This document shows, piece by piece, positions 1 through 9,703 of a stretch of DNA of 39,602 nucleotides. The position numbers and the translations under genes are program-made. The notes under the pieces were generated by a model, which did not search any database, was not told where the DNA came from, and worked only from the letters and a program-made list of their open reading frames with translations. The DNA is from Gordonia rhizosphera NBRC 16068 (GTDB taxonomy: Bacteria; Actinomycetota; Actinomycetes; Mycobacteriales; Mycobacteriaceae). Numbering within the stretch: the first letter of the stretch is position 1; every line of letters begins with the position of its first letter. Where the stretch lies: assembly GCF_000298195.1 (NCBI RefSeq), contig NZ_BAHC01000227.1, positions 1 through 39,602 of the forward strand. The letters run 5' to 3'.

Positions 1-1425
<1,425 letters not shown>

Positions 1426-1429
<4 letters not shown>

Positions 1430-3345
1430 GATCGCGCTCCCGCCACGTCGTGGGTCAGCTTCTCGAAAAGGTCACGCAGGGTGGCGATGGCATCGATACC
1501 GACTCGCAGCGAACCGTCGGGACGATCCTCGGCGTCGGGCCATTCCTTGTCCGGGCCGGCGAGCAGGATGGTGTCGAGTCCGGCCGCCCGGGCCGCGGCC
1601 AGGGCCGCCGGCCCGTCGTCGGCGTAACGTTGTTTGGTCCCGCAGATGACTGCGATCGGGGTCGCCGCGTCGGCCACTGCCGCCGCGATCGTCTCGGCCG
1701 TCACCGGTCCGGGGTTGATGGCCGAGATACCACCCGCGGCAAGAAGATTCGCAACGAAGGTGGTGCGCGCGTTGTGTTCGGCCACCGATCCCAGCGGGAG
1801 CAACAGCACACTGGGCCGTCGCCCGGTGTCGGCGAGCACCGCGTCGGACCGGTCGCGCAGTTCCTCGTACGCCCGAGCCACGCGCGCGAGCTTCGGCGCG
1901 CCGAGCGGTACGTCGGTGGTGTCGGCGATCCCCGCGCCGAGGGGCTTCTCGTCCAGGTTCGGGAACTCGTTGACGCCGGTCACCGCGGTCTTGCGGTGCG
2001 CGACCGAGTCGTCGCGCGCCGCGAGCGCCCCGGCCACCTTGTCGGCGATCAGGCCCGAGCCCAGTGCCGCCCGGTACCCGCCCGCGGCCTCGATCTCACC
2101 GAAGGTGGCCCAGGCCGAGGAGGCCAGGTCGTCGGTGAGCGATTCGACGAACCACGATCCGCCGGCCGGGTCCAGAACACGACCGATGTTGGACTCCTCG
2201 AGCAGCAACAGCTGGGTGTTGCGGGCGATGCGGCGTGAGAACGCCGCGCTCGACGTGCGCCGGTCGGAGGGGATCGCGGCGTCGAAACCGAGGACGGTGA
2301 CCTGATCGGCGCCACCGACGCCCGCCCCGAAGGCGGCGACTGTCGTGCGGAGCATGTTCACCCACGGATCGCGCTGGCTCTGCATGGACAGATCGGTCAC
2401 CGCGTGCGTCAGCGCGGCACCGCTGTCGGGCGCACCGACGACCTCGGCGACCCGGGCCCAGATCTTGCGCAGCGCGCGGAACTTGGCGATGGTCGCGAAC
2501 TGGTCGTCGTCGGCGGAGACGGCGAAGGTGATCTGGCGCAGCGCATCGGCGGCAGACAGCCCCGCCTCGGTCAGGTCGCGCAGGTGCGTCACCGCAGCGG
2601 CGATCAGCAGCGCGAGTTCGAGGGCGTTGTCGGCGCCGGCGGTGGCGAAGTCGGTGCCGTCGACCCGGAAGGCACGGACACCGGCCGGGACGCTGGTGGC
2701 GAGCGCGGTGGCCTCGGCCGCATCGACCGTCGGCCGTCCGGAGAAGGCCGCGGTGAGCGGTGAGAAGCCGAGGGAGGTGAGCGTCGCGGCGGTGGCCGTG
2801 GCGGCCTGCGGCGCGGCGAGCGCGGTCTCGTGCACGGCGAGCAGCGCGCGGGCGGCGGCGATCCCGTCCGCGCCGGCGTCGAGAGTGACCGGGATGAGGT
2901 CGAGATAGACACCGGCCAGCACGTCGGAGAGATCCGCGGGTGCGACGGTCGAGCCGACCGACAGCCACAGGCCGCTCGCGCCGTTGGTCAGCGCATCGAG
3001 GATGCCGCGGTTGAGGTCGGCGGCCGGGGTGGCGTCGTCGCCGAAGCGTTCGGTCACCCGCCAGCCGAGTGTCACGTCCCGATCGGGGTCGGCGCCGCGG
3101 ACGAACGGGAAGCCGCCCGGGAGTCCGGGCTCGGACGACTCGTCCTTACGCGTGTAGAGCGGACGGACGCGCAGTCCGTCGAGTGTGCTGGTCGACAGCA
3201 GCTCCTCCGCCGAAGCAGGCAGGTCTTCGACGGTGGTTCGGCGAGACTTCGCCAGGACCGCGGCAGCGGCCTCCGACCAGGCCTGATAGGCCTCTTCGAG
3301 CGACCGGTCGGACCGATCGGGATTCGACGCAGGGGTCTGCGGCAT
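1426..3345 (-). CDS. mutA: Methylmalonyl-CoA mutase small (beta) subunit
   Basis: This is the non-catalytic partner of the heterodimeric methylmalonyl-CoA mutase, 639 aa, close to the usual length. It has the mutase barrel with conserved stretches such as RRIARNTQLLLLEESNIGR followed by DPAGGSWFVESLT. The C-terminal cobalamin-like domain reads LPLGSVAEHNARTTF where the large subunit has DxHxxG, as expected for a subunit that does not bind B12. It is the first gene of the mutA-mutB pair and shares a 4-bp ATGA overlap with mutB. The ATG at 3345 follows a GGAGG sequence 11 nt upstream, a slightly long spacing. A TAAAGT -10-like box lies about 50 bp upstream. This matches Rv1492 of M. tuberculosis. 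Confidence 0.95.
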
Positions 3346-3460
3346 GGGGTGTCACACCTCCGTGTTGCTCGGGTCGAGCGCGTAGTTGACTTTAGCCGAA
3401 CGCTCGCTCGGCCCCCACATCCAGGTCGGATCGTGACGGATACCACGTACAGGCGCCCAG

Positions 3461-3476
3461 TAGACTGGCGCGGGTG
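3461..3476 (+). promoter_or_regulatory. -10 box for a leaderless start of the VTT gene
   Basis: TAGACT at 3461-3466 is followed by exactly 7 nt and then GTG at 3474. No Shine-Dalgarno sequence precedes the GTG. This TANNNT-N7-start layout is the usual form of leaderless genes in mycobacteria and relatives. It fixes the start codon. No convincing -35 is visible. Confidence 0.65.
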
Positions 3477-4205
3477 CCGTTCGAGTCCCCCACCCCGCCT
3501 GCCGTGTCGACGCAGGCCGCTGGTGCACCGGATCCGTCGCCGACCGGACGGCGCAGGATCGATCCCCGCGCGATCCGCAGTGCGGTGATCCTGTCGGTGG
3601 TCGTGGCCGTGGTCCTCGTCGGGTCCTATGTGATCCCGCTGCCATCGGTGGCGGGTCTCCGCACCTGGGGCGAGCAGTTCGGTTCGGCGTTCGTCGTCGT
3701 GTTCTTCGCGGCATACGCGGTGGTGACCATCGCACCCATCCCGCGCACCACCTTCACGGTCACCTCCGGGATCCTGTTCGGGCCGGTCGTCGGCTTCACC
3801 GGCGCGATGATCGCGTCGACGACGGCGGCCCTGCTGTCGTTCTGGCTGGTGCGGGCCCTGGGCCGGGAGAAGGTACGGCCCTATCTGAAGAAGCCGGTGG
3901 TCGCCGCGGTGGAGTATCGCCTGAGCCACCGTGGCTGGCTGGCGGTCGGTTCGCTGCGCCTGATCGCCGCCTGCCCGTTCTCGGTCGCCAACTATTGTTC
4001 GGGCTTGTCGTCGGTGCGCACGCTCCCGTACCTGGTCGCGAGCGTGATCGGCATGGCGCCGGGCACCGCTGCGGTCGTGTTCCTCGGCGACGCGCTGACC
4101 GGCCAGCGCAACCCGTTGATGCTGGCGCTCAGCGGTGCCCTGTTCGCCCTCGGCATCATCGGTCTCGTCCTCGACGCCCGGCTACCGGTGCCCGACCGCC
4201 GCTGA
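3474..4205 (+). CDS. TVP38/TMEM64-family (VTT domain) membrane protein
   Basis: A 243-aa polytopic membrane protein of the SNARE-associated/VTT (DedA-like) superfamily; these are inner-membrane proteins, some proposed to act in lipid flipping. A proline-rich cytosolic N-terminus of about 30 residues is followed by hydrophobic segments at about 34-55, 65-85, 95-120, 150-175 and 190-240. The family's core pattern is visible: PIPRTTFTVTSGILFGPVVG with the F/Y-GxxxG type turn, and later GWLAVGSLRLIAACPFSVANY. It lies where M. tuberculosis has Rv1491c and is divergent from mutA, with 128 bp between. The start is set by the leaderless -10 box. The substrate is not known. Confidence 0.88.
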   Translation: MPFESPTPPAVSTQAAGAPDPSPTGRRRIDPRAIRSAVILSVVVAVVLVGSYVIPLPSVAGLRTWGEQFGSAFVVVFFAAYAVVTIAPIPRTTFTVTSGILFGPVVGFTGAMIASTTAALLSFWLVRALGREKVRPYLKKPVVAAVEYRLSHRGWLAVGSLRLIAACPFSVANYCSGLSSVRTLPYLVASVIGMAPGTAAVVFLGDALTGQRNPLMLALSGALFALGIIGLVLDARLPVPDRR

Positions 4206-4236
4206 CGGACGCCGGTCGGATCCACTGCGGTCGAAT

Positions 4237-5424
4237 CTACTGAGGCGGGTCCGTCGGGGTGACGGCCTCGTCGGCCTGCATCTGGGCCTGCCGCATCTGC
4301 AGGGACCGCGCAGACCCGAGCTCGGGCGCCACCGGCTTGCGCGCGACGGCCTCCGCCTCCGCGACGGCCTGCGCGACCTTCGGATCCGACGCCAGGGAGA
4401 ACCAGTCGGTGATCTCATCCTCGTCCACCTCGGTCGGGGTGTCGTCGGTGGGTTCGTAGCGGAAGACACCGTCGTCGCCCTGAACACCGAAGGACTTCGC
4501 GAAGCTCTGCAGCGCCGAACCGAAATCCGACGGAACCACCCACACCTTGCTGCCCTGGCCCTTGGCCATCTCGGGAAGCTGCTGCAGGTATTGGTAGGCC
4601 AGCAACTCGGGGGTCGGCTTGCTCGACTTGATGGCGGCGAAGGTCTTCTCGATGGCCTTGGCCTCGCCCTGCGCCCGCAGGTATGCGCTGGCGCGATCAC
4701 CCTGCGCCCGCAGGATGCGCGACTGCCGGTCGGCCTCGGCGCCGAGGATGGCGGCCTGTTTCGCGCCCTCGGCGGCGAGGATCTGACTCTGCTTGTTGCC
4801 CTCGGCGGTCTTGATCGCCGACTCGCGCTGGCCCTCGGCGGCCAGGATGGTCGCCCGCTTCTCGCGGTCGGCCTTCATCTGCTTCTCCATCGATTCCTGG
4901 ATCGATGGTGGCGGCATGATGCTCTTGAGCTCGACCCGCGACACCCGCAGGCCCCAGCGACCGGTCGCCTCGTCGAGGACGCCGCGCAGCTGTTTGTTGA
5001 TCGAGTCGCGCGACGTGAGGGTCTCCTCCAGCGTCATCCCGCCGACGACGTTGCGCAGCGTGGTGATCGTCAACTGCTCCACACCCGCGATGTAGTCGTT
5101 GATCTCGTAGACCGCCGAGCGCGGGTTGGTCACCTGGAAGTAGACGACGGTGTCGATCGAGAGCGTCAGATTGTCCTCGGTGATCACCGGTTGCGGCGGA
5201 AACGAGACCACCCGCTCGCGGATGTCGACGCGGGCACGGATCCGGTCGATGAACGGCAGCAGCAGGGTGAGCTGACCCGACACCGTCCGGGTGTAGCGCC
5301 CGAGTCGTTCGATGACAGCCGCCTCCGCCTGCGGGATCAGCGCCACCGACTTGACCAGTACCACCACGACCAGCAGCACAAGTAGGAGGATTACGCCGAG
5401 ACCGACGTACGACATGGTGTCCAT
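4237..5424 (-). CDS. SPFH/Band-7 (stomatin/QmcA-like) membrane-anchored protein
   Basis: A 395-aa stomatin-type protein that probably forms large membrane-bound oligomers with its NfeD partner. There is one N-terminal transmembrane segment (about residues 5-25: a run of V and L ending VLVKSVALI), then the SPFH core (PQAEAAVIERLGRYTRTV through RVELKSIMPPPSIQESMEKQ). A helical region follows with about 11-residue repeats around AAEG/AEG (TILAAEGQRES, TAEGNKQSQ, LAAEGAKQAA, GAEADRQS), typical of QmcA. The acidic tail is low complexity. An ATG at 5430 overlaps the NfeD stop (ATGA), but GGAAAGG sits 6 nt before the ATG at 5424, so I chose that one; a GTG at 5439 is also in frame. Homologue of Rv1488. 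Confidence 0.92.
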   Translation of the reverse strand: MDTMSYVGLGVILLLVLLVVVVLVKSVALIPQAEAAVIERLGRYTRTVSGQLTLLLPFIDRIRARVDIRERVVSFPPQPVITEDNLTLSIDTVVYFQVTNPRSAVYEINDYIAGVEQLTITTLRNVVGGMTLEETLTSRDSINKQLRGVLDEATGRWGLRVSRVELKSIMPPPSIQESMEKQMKADREKRATILAAEGQRESAIKTAEGNKQSQILAAEGAKQAAILGAEADRQSRILRAQGDRASAYLRAQGEAKAIEKTFAAIKSSKPTPELLAYQYLQQLPEMAKGQGSKVWVVPSDFGSALQSFAKSFGVQGDDGVFRYEPTDDTPTEVDEDEITDWFSLASDPKVAQAVAEAEAVARKPVAPELGSARSLQMRQAQMQADEAVTPTDPPQ

Positions 5425-5426
5425 CG

Positions 5427-5855
5427 TCATCCTTTCCACACCACGGCGGTGGCACCGTCGATCTGCACGACGGTCACCTCGGCGCCGGCCTCGATCACTT
5501 CACCGGGGTTCAGCGCGCGTGCCGACCAGACGTCGCCACCGATCTTGACCCGACCGTCGCGCTCGTCCACCCGTTCGGTGACGAGCGCGTGCTGTCCCTC
5601 GAGCGCCTCGGTGTTGGTGAGCACGATCGGCCGGTTGAGCATGTGACGACGGGCGATCGGCCGGACCCCGGCCACCAGCAACACCGACACCACCGCGAAC
5701 ACCACGCCGTCGACCCACAGCGGGGGCGAGAACACCGCGTCGGTGGCCGCGGCCGCCAGCGCACCCCCACCCAACATCAGCAACACCAGATCGCCCACGA
5801 ACATCTCGGCGATGACCAGGGCGATCGCGGCGCCGAGCCACAGCAAAGCGGTCAT
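5427..5855 (-). CDS. NfeD-family protein, partner of the SPFH protein
   Basis: A short NfeD protein of about 142 aa. Hydrophobic segments lie at about 2-20 (LLWLGAAIALVIAEM), 24-42 and 48-68, followed by a C-terminal OB-fold-like beta domain (GQHALVTERVDERDGRVKIG, then VWSARALNPGEVIEAGAEVT, ending VVQIDGATAVVWKG). NfeD proteins are coded next to SPFH proteins and act with them in membrane quality control; here the pair is translationally coupled. I prefer the ATG at 5855, which begins directly at the first membrane segment as in relatives. A GTG at 5876 would add seven residues (MFWHTGN) and cannot be excluded. Homologue of Rv1487. Confidence 0.9.
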   Translation of the reverse strand: MTALLWLGAAIALVIAEMFVGDLVLLMLGGGALAAAATDAVFSPPLWVDGVVFAVVSVLLVAGVRPIARRHMLNRPIVLTNTEALEGQHALVTERVDERDGRVKIGGDVWSARALNPGEVIEAGAEVTVVQIDGATAVVWKG

Positions 5856-5885
5856 GTTTCCAGTGTGCCAGAACACGCTGCGTGA

Positions 5886-6740
5886 TCACCGGTCGTCGAC
5901 GGCGGCCGTGACGAAGTCGATGAGTTCCTCCACCGATCGCAACAGGTCGGTCTCCAGGTCTCGGAAGTCCCGAACCCCTGCCAAGACCCGCCGCCAGCCA
6001 TCCCGGGGTGTGCCCCAACGCAATTCGCGACATACCCCGGTCTTCCAGTCGGTGCCGCGCGGGATCGTCGGCCAGGCGGGGATTTTCACGGATGCCGGTT
6101 TCACCGCCTCCCACACATCGATGTAGGGGTGTCCACAGACCAGCACATGCTCGCCCACCTGGTCGGTGAGGCGCATCTCCTTGGACCCGGCGACCAGGTG
6201 ATCGACCAGGATTCCGGCCCGCCGGTTGTTGGCCGGCCCGAACTCGGCAAGCGCCGCATCGAGATTGTCCAGGCCGTCCAGGCTCTCCACGACCACACCC
6301 TCGGCACGCAGATCGGCGCCCCACACCCGTTCGAGCAGTGTCGCGTCGTGCACGCCCTCGACGAAGATCCGGCTGGCACGCGCCGTGCGGGCACGCGTCT
6401 GGGGGGCCAGCCGGGAACCCGACGCCGTGGTGGTCCGGGCCTGGGGTCCACGACCGCGTGGCCGGACCAGGGTCACCGGCTTGCCGTCGATGAGAAACGC
6501 CGCCGGATGCATGAGGAACACCCGTGTCTGGCCGCGGCGGTCCTCGAGCCGCACGAGATCACCGGCGTAACTCTTCTCCAAACCCACGACGGCACCACAG
6601 AATCCGGACGCCGCGTCCTCGACGACGAGATCGCGCTCGGCGGCCACTTCGGTTGCACGCGGTGTGGTACGCCGAGGGTTCGCCAGCACGTCTCCCCCGT
6701 AGCCGCCGTATCGAGTTTGTCGAGATAGGTCATCGCTCAC
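5886..6740 (-). CDS. DUF3097 family protein
   Basis: A 284-aa soluble protein that I recognise as the actinobacterial DUF3097 family; its molecular function is unknown. The N-terminus has YGGYGGDVLA, then a basic strand-rich region (GAVVGLEKSYAGDLVRLEDR). The middle part carries IFVEGVHDATLLERVWG and GILVDHLVAGSKEMRL, which look like a TOPRIM-like fold (acidic residues at strand ends, E in FVEGVHD and D in ILVDHL); that is my inference. No membrane segment or signal peptide is seen. The GTG at 6740 lies 8 nt after a TACGGT box, so it may be leaderless. It sits 30 bp upstream of nfeD on the same strand and could be co-transcribed with it. Confidence 0.8.
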   Translation of the reverse strand: MSDDLSRQTRYGGYGGDVLANPRRTTPRATEVAAERDLVVEDAASGFCGAVVGLEKSYAGDLVRLEDRRGQTRVFLMHPAAFLIDGKPVTLVRPRGRGPQARTTTASGSRLAPQTRARTARASRIFVEGVHDATLLERVWGADLRAEGVVVESLDGLDNLDAALAEFGPANNRRAGILVDHLVAGSKEMRLTDQVGEHVLVCGHPYIDVWEAVKPASVKIPAWPTIPRGTDWKTGVCRELRWGTPRDGWRRVLAGVRDFRDLETDLLRSVEELIDFVTAAVDDR

Positions 6741-6831
6741 GGTCAGTCACCGTAGGACGGCGTGGGGTCATATGTGGACAGCCACGCCGTGTTTCCCGTA
6801 ATCCGGTCCGCTCGCCTATCGTGTTATCACC
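6741..6831. promoter_or_regulatory. Divergent promoter region, both starts probably leaderless
   Basis: This 91-bp gap separates two divergent genes. For the leftward DUF3097 gene, TACGGT (minus strand, 6754-6749) is 8 nt before its GTG. For the rightward gene, TATCGT (6817-6822) is 9 nt before its ATG at 6832. Neither start has a Shine-Dalgarno sequence. No strong inverted repeat is seen. Confidence 0.5.
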
Positions 6832-7644
6832 ATGACCAGCACCGATCTCACAGTCTCCGGCCCGCCCGCGTGGCCGGGCTGCGCGCTGGGCGCATGGGCC
6901 TCGGCGTGGCTGGGTGGACGGTGCGCCCCGGACGACGTCACCGACACCCTGGCGGAGTTCGCATCGCGGCATGATCTCGTCGATGCCACAGCGGCGCTGG
7001 ACGCCGATCTCCCCGACGATGCGCGGTTGGGCCTGCTGGCGATCCTGCGCCGCGCCGGCACACTCGAGGTACGCCTGCCCACCGCGGGCGACCCTCGCGG
7101 GCTGCCGCCCGACCCGGCAACGGCCGCCGCCCTCGCCGCGGGCGAGATCCTCCTGGTCCACGACTATGCCGGCGGCGATACGACCATCGGATTGGTCCCG
7201 ACCCTCGCCGAGGGGATGTGCCGATGGACGCTGCACCGTTTTCGGACGCCCGTCCCGATCGTGGGGCCCGATCCGCTCGGTCAGGTGGAATACGATCTGC
7301 GCGAGGCGATCCGCGAGACCGCCACGATCATCGGCGATCTCGGTGCGAGTGATTCACGCCTGACCCCGACGCAGTTGCGGAGCGCGGTCGCCGCGCTGAC
7401 CACCCGTCATCGTGTGATCCTGCCGCCGCACGACGACCCGCGGGCCACCCGCGTGATCGACTCCGCTGCGCAGGTGGAGGCGATCATCACGCTCGCCGGT
7501 GCCCAAGCGCCGACATTCGGGAGCACCGCGCGGCATGTGGAGACCGGCGATGCACGTCTGCGCGGGCTTGCCGCCCGCGCCCGCACGGCACGGGCCGCCG
7601 CGGTCGACCACGTCATCCGCGAGTACCTCCCCGCCACCCGCTGA
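6832..7644 (+). CDS. Conserved actinobacterial protein, Rv1486c-like
   Basis: A 270-aa protein of unknown function. By position and orientation (opposite to inhA-hemH, next to nfeD) it corresponds to Rv1486c of M. tuberculosis. The sequence is acidic to neutral and alanine-rich, with a conserved-looking core: GEILLVHDYAGGDTTIGLVP, VGPDPLGQVEYDLREAIRET and a C-terminal helix ending DHVIREYLPATR. No signal peptide, membrane segment or known catalytic motif is visible. ATG at 6832 is the first in-frame start and is preceded by a -10-like box. It is convergent with hemH, and a 56-bp perfect palindrome lies between the two. Protein-coding is likely; function cannot be assigned. Confidence 0.78.
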   Translation: MTSTDLTVSGPPAWPGCALGAWASAWLGGRCAPDDVTDTLAEFASRHDLVDATAALDADLPDDARLGLLAILRRAGTLEVRLPTAGDPRGLPPDPATAAALAAGEILLVHDYAGGDTTIGLVPTLAEGMCRWTLHRFRTPVPIVGPDPLGQVEYDLREAIRETATIIGDLGASDSRLTPTQLRSAVAALTTRHRVILPPHDDPRATRVIDSAAQVEAIITLAGAQAPTFGSTARHVETGDARLRGLAARARTARAAAVDHVIREYLPATR

Positions 7645-7664
7645 GGTAGACCCGGGCGAATCTG

Positions 7665-7720
7665 CACGCAGAACTCGCACATACACGCAAAGCTTTGCGT
7701 GTATGTGCGAGTTCTGCGTG
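7665..7720. repeat. 56-bp perfect palindrome between convergent genes, probable bidirectional terminator
   Basis: Two 28-bp arms (7665-7692 and 7693-7720) are exact reverse complements with no spacer; the centre is AAGCTT. It starts 21 bp after the stop of the rightward gene and ends 25 bp before the stop of hemH. The outer 15 bp of the arm, CACGCAGAACTCGCA, recurs with one change in the second hairpin at 32335-32396. On either strand it would form a very stable stem, so a bidirectional terminator is the simplest reading. Confidence 0.9.
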
Positions 7721-7745
7721 TGGTTGTCGAGGTGCTGCGTCTCGG

Positions 7746-8822
7746 TCAACGCCGGGGTCGTGACTGCGGCCGCGCGGGGATGCAGCAGTCGGGGCGGCAC
7801 GTCTGACCGTTGTCGCCGCAGCCCATCGCCGACAGGTCACCGTCACCGTCGACGTAACGGTCGATGAGGTCGACAATCATCTCGACGAACGCATGGTCGG
7901 TGCCGACGGTATCGGCGCGGACGAAGTCCATGCCGAGTCGAGCGGCCGTCTCGGCGGCTTCGTTGTCGAGATCCCAGATCACCTCGAGATGGTCGGACAC
8001 GAAACCGACCGGGGCCACGATGACCTGCCGAACACCTTGTGTGGCAATCGATTCCAGGTGATCGCAGATGTCCGGTTCGAGCCACGGTACCTGGGGCGGG
8101 CCCGATCGGGACTGCCACACCTGATCGAACTGCTCGAACCCGGCCGCCGCGGCGACAGCCGCCGCCGCCGCATGGACCTGCTTCGAGTACAGGCCACCGC
8201 CGTCCGCGGCCGGGCCGGCAGCCCGATCGGCAGAGAGCGGCACCGAATGTGCCGTGAACACCAGCCGTGGCACACTCGATCCGTTCGGCAGGGATGCCTG
8301 TGCACGTCGCACTGCGTCGGCTCCCGCGGCCACGAATGCCGGTTCATCCCAGTACTGGGGCAGCTTGCGCAGCAACACGGGATCGCCCACGCTCGTGGGT
8401 TCGGCTTCCGCGAGCGCGGCCACGGCCCGGGCGATGTCCTCGTGATACTGCCGACACCCCGAGTATCCCGCCCACGCCGAGGTGGGAAACACCAGGATCC
8501 GACGATGCCCTTCGCGATACATCTGCGCGAGGGTGTCGGAGACCATCGGATGCCAGTTGCGGTTCCCGAAATAGACCGGGAGATCACGGACGCGATGTGC
8601 GAGCGCAGACCGCAGCGAGTCGATCATCTCCAGGTTCAGGCGATTGATCGGCGACACGCCACCGAAGTGCAGATAGTGCTGTGCGACCGCCTCCAGGCGT
8701 TCGGGCGGCACTCCCCGACCACGCGTGACGTTCTCCAGGAACGGCATCACGTCCTCGGGTCCGTCCGGTCCGCCGAAGGACAGGAACAGCAGGGCGTCGA
8801 ATCGCTGCGCCGTAGTGCTCAC
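7746..8822 (-). CDS. hemH: Ferrochelatase (coproporphyrin III ferrochelatase type)
   Basis: This enzyme inserts Fe2+ into a porphyrin. Actinobacterial members act on coproporphyrin III in the coproporphyrin-dependent haem pathway and are also called CpfC. The 358-aa protein begins MSTTAQRFDALLFLSFGGP, with the family's SFGGPxGPxxVxPFL opening. The metal-site His (VFTAHSVP) and Glu (SDHLEVIWDLDNEA) are present. Cysteines in YSGCRQYH and in the tail (MGCGDNGQTCRPDCC) match the [2Fe-2S] ligand pattern known in actinobacterial ferrochelatases. The GTG start at 8822 overlaps the inhA stop (GTGA); an upstream open frame reaching 8990 lies inside inhA and is not part of the protein. It is the last gene of fabG1-inhA-hemH, as in M. 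tuberculosis. Confidence 0.95.
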   Translation of the reverse strand: MSTTAQRFDALLFLSFGGPDGPEDVMPFLENVTRGRGVPPERLEAVAQHYLHFGGVSPINRLNLEMIDSLRSALAHRVRDLPVYFGNRNWHPMVSDTLAQMYREGHRRILVFPTSAWAGYSGCRQYHEDIARAVAALAEAEPTSVGDPVLLRKLPQYWDEPAFVAAGADAVRRAQASLPNGSSVPRLVFTAHSVPLSADRAAGPAADGGGLYSKQVHAAAAAVAAAAGFEQFDQVWQSRSGPPQVPWLEPDICDHLESIATQGVRQVIVAPVGFVSDHLEVIWDLDNEAAETAARLGMDFVRADTVGTDHAFVEMIVDLIDRYVDGDGDLSAMGCGDNGQTCRPDCCIPARPQSRPRR

Positions 8823-9655
8823 TGGTCGATGAAGTTCTCCGGGAACCAGGTGTTGTGGCTCGCGCCGCCGTCGACGTAGACGATCGAGCCGGTGGTGCCG
8901 GGCAGCCAGTCCGACAGCAGAGTGCACACGCTGGTGCCGACCACGGTCGGGTCGTCGACGTTCCACCCGATCGGCGACGCCCCGTCCCAATAGGTGTTGA
9001 GCATGTTCAGCTTCTTGGCGTCGTCGGTGGCGGTCCCGGCGATCGCCTTGGCGGCCAGGGTCTTGATCGGACCGGCGGCGACCAGATTCGACCGGATCTT
9101 CTTGGCGTAGCCGACCTCGCGCGCCACATACCGGTTCACCGACTCCAGCGCCGCCTTGGCCACGCCCATCCAGTTGTAGTCGGGCATCGCGGTGCGGGGG
9201 TCGAAGTCCATGCCGACGATCGAGCCGCCCTCGTTCATGACCGGCAGCACCGCCCGGGCCAGGGACGCGTAGCTCCAGGCCGAGATCTCGAACGACTTGG
9301 CCACATCCGGGCCCGGGCCCTCGAGGAACGGCAGCGCGTCGGGGCCCATCAGCGTGCGCGGCGCGAAGGCGATCGAATGGACGAGGCCGTCGACGCCCTC
9401 GGGTGCGAGTTCGCGCAACTTGTCGGCCAGCGCACCGAGGTACTCCTCGTCGGTGACATCGAGCGGGATGGCCGGCGGCACCTCGGCCGGCAGGCGCTTG
9501 GCAATCCGGTCGATCAGCCGCAGCCGATCCGGGATGCCGGTGATGATCACCTTGGCGCCCTGTTCCTGGGCGATCTTCGCGGTGTGGAAGGCGATCGAGG
9601 CATCGGTGATGATGCCGGTGACGACCACCGTCTTGCCGTCGAGAATTCCGGTCAC
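8819..9655 (-). CDS. inhA: Enoyl-ACP reductase (NADH), FAS-II, InhA
   Basis: InhA reduces the trans-2-enoyl-ACP intermediate in mycolic-acid chain elongation and is the target of isoniazid-NAD adducts in mycobacteria. The 278-aa protein starts MTGILDGKTVVVTGIITDAS, with the modified Rossmann motif of enoyl reductases (GIITDxSIAFH). The catalytic Tyr and Lys are seen in MPDYNWMGVAK, the Phe in GMDFDPRTAMP, and the VHSIAF strand is conserved. The GTG at 9655 has a strong GAGGAG 8 nt upstream. The gene lies 48 bp after fabG1 and overlaps hemH. Its presence marks a mycolate-producing actinobacterium. Confidence 0.97.
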   Translation of the reverse strand: MTGILDGKTVVVTGIITDASIAFHTAKIAQEQGAKVIITGIPDRLRLIDRIAKRLPAEVPPAIPLDVTDEEYLGALADKLRELAPEGVDGLVHSIAFAPRTLMGPDALPFLEGPGPDVAKSFEISAWSYASLARAVLPVMNEGGSIVGMDFDPRTAMPDYNWMGVAKAALESVNRYVAREVGYAKKIRSNLVAAGPIKTLAAKAIAGTATDDAKKLNMLNTYWDGASPIGWNVDDPTVVGTSVCTLLSDWLPGTTGSIVYVDGGASHNTWFPENFIDQ

Positions 9656-9703
9656 GCTGTCAGCTCCTCAAGCTCGAATGTTCCTCGGATGTCGGTCCGG
9701 TGA

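Noticed and set aside
3390..3415. Imperfect palindrome CCGAACGCTCGCTCGG upstream of mutA as an operator
   Set aside because: Only six of eight positions pair and no known regulator site fits. GC-rich DNA gives such matches by chance.
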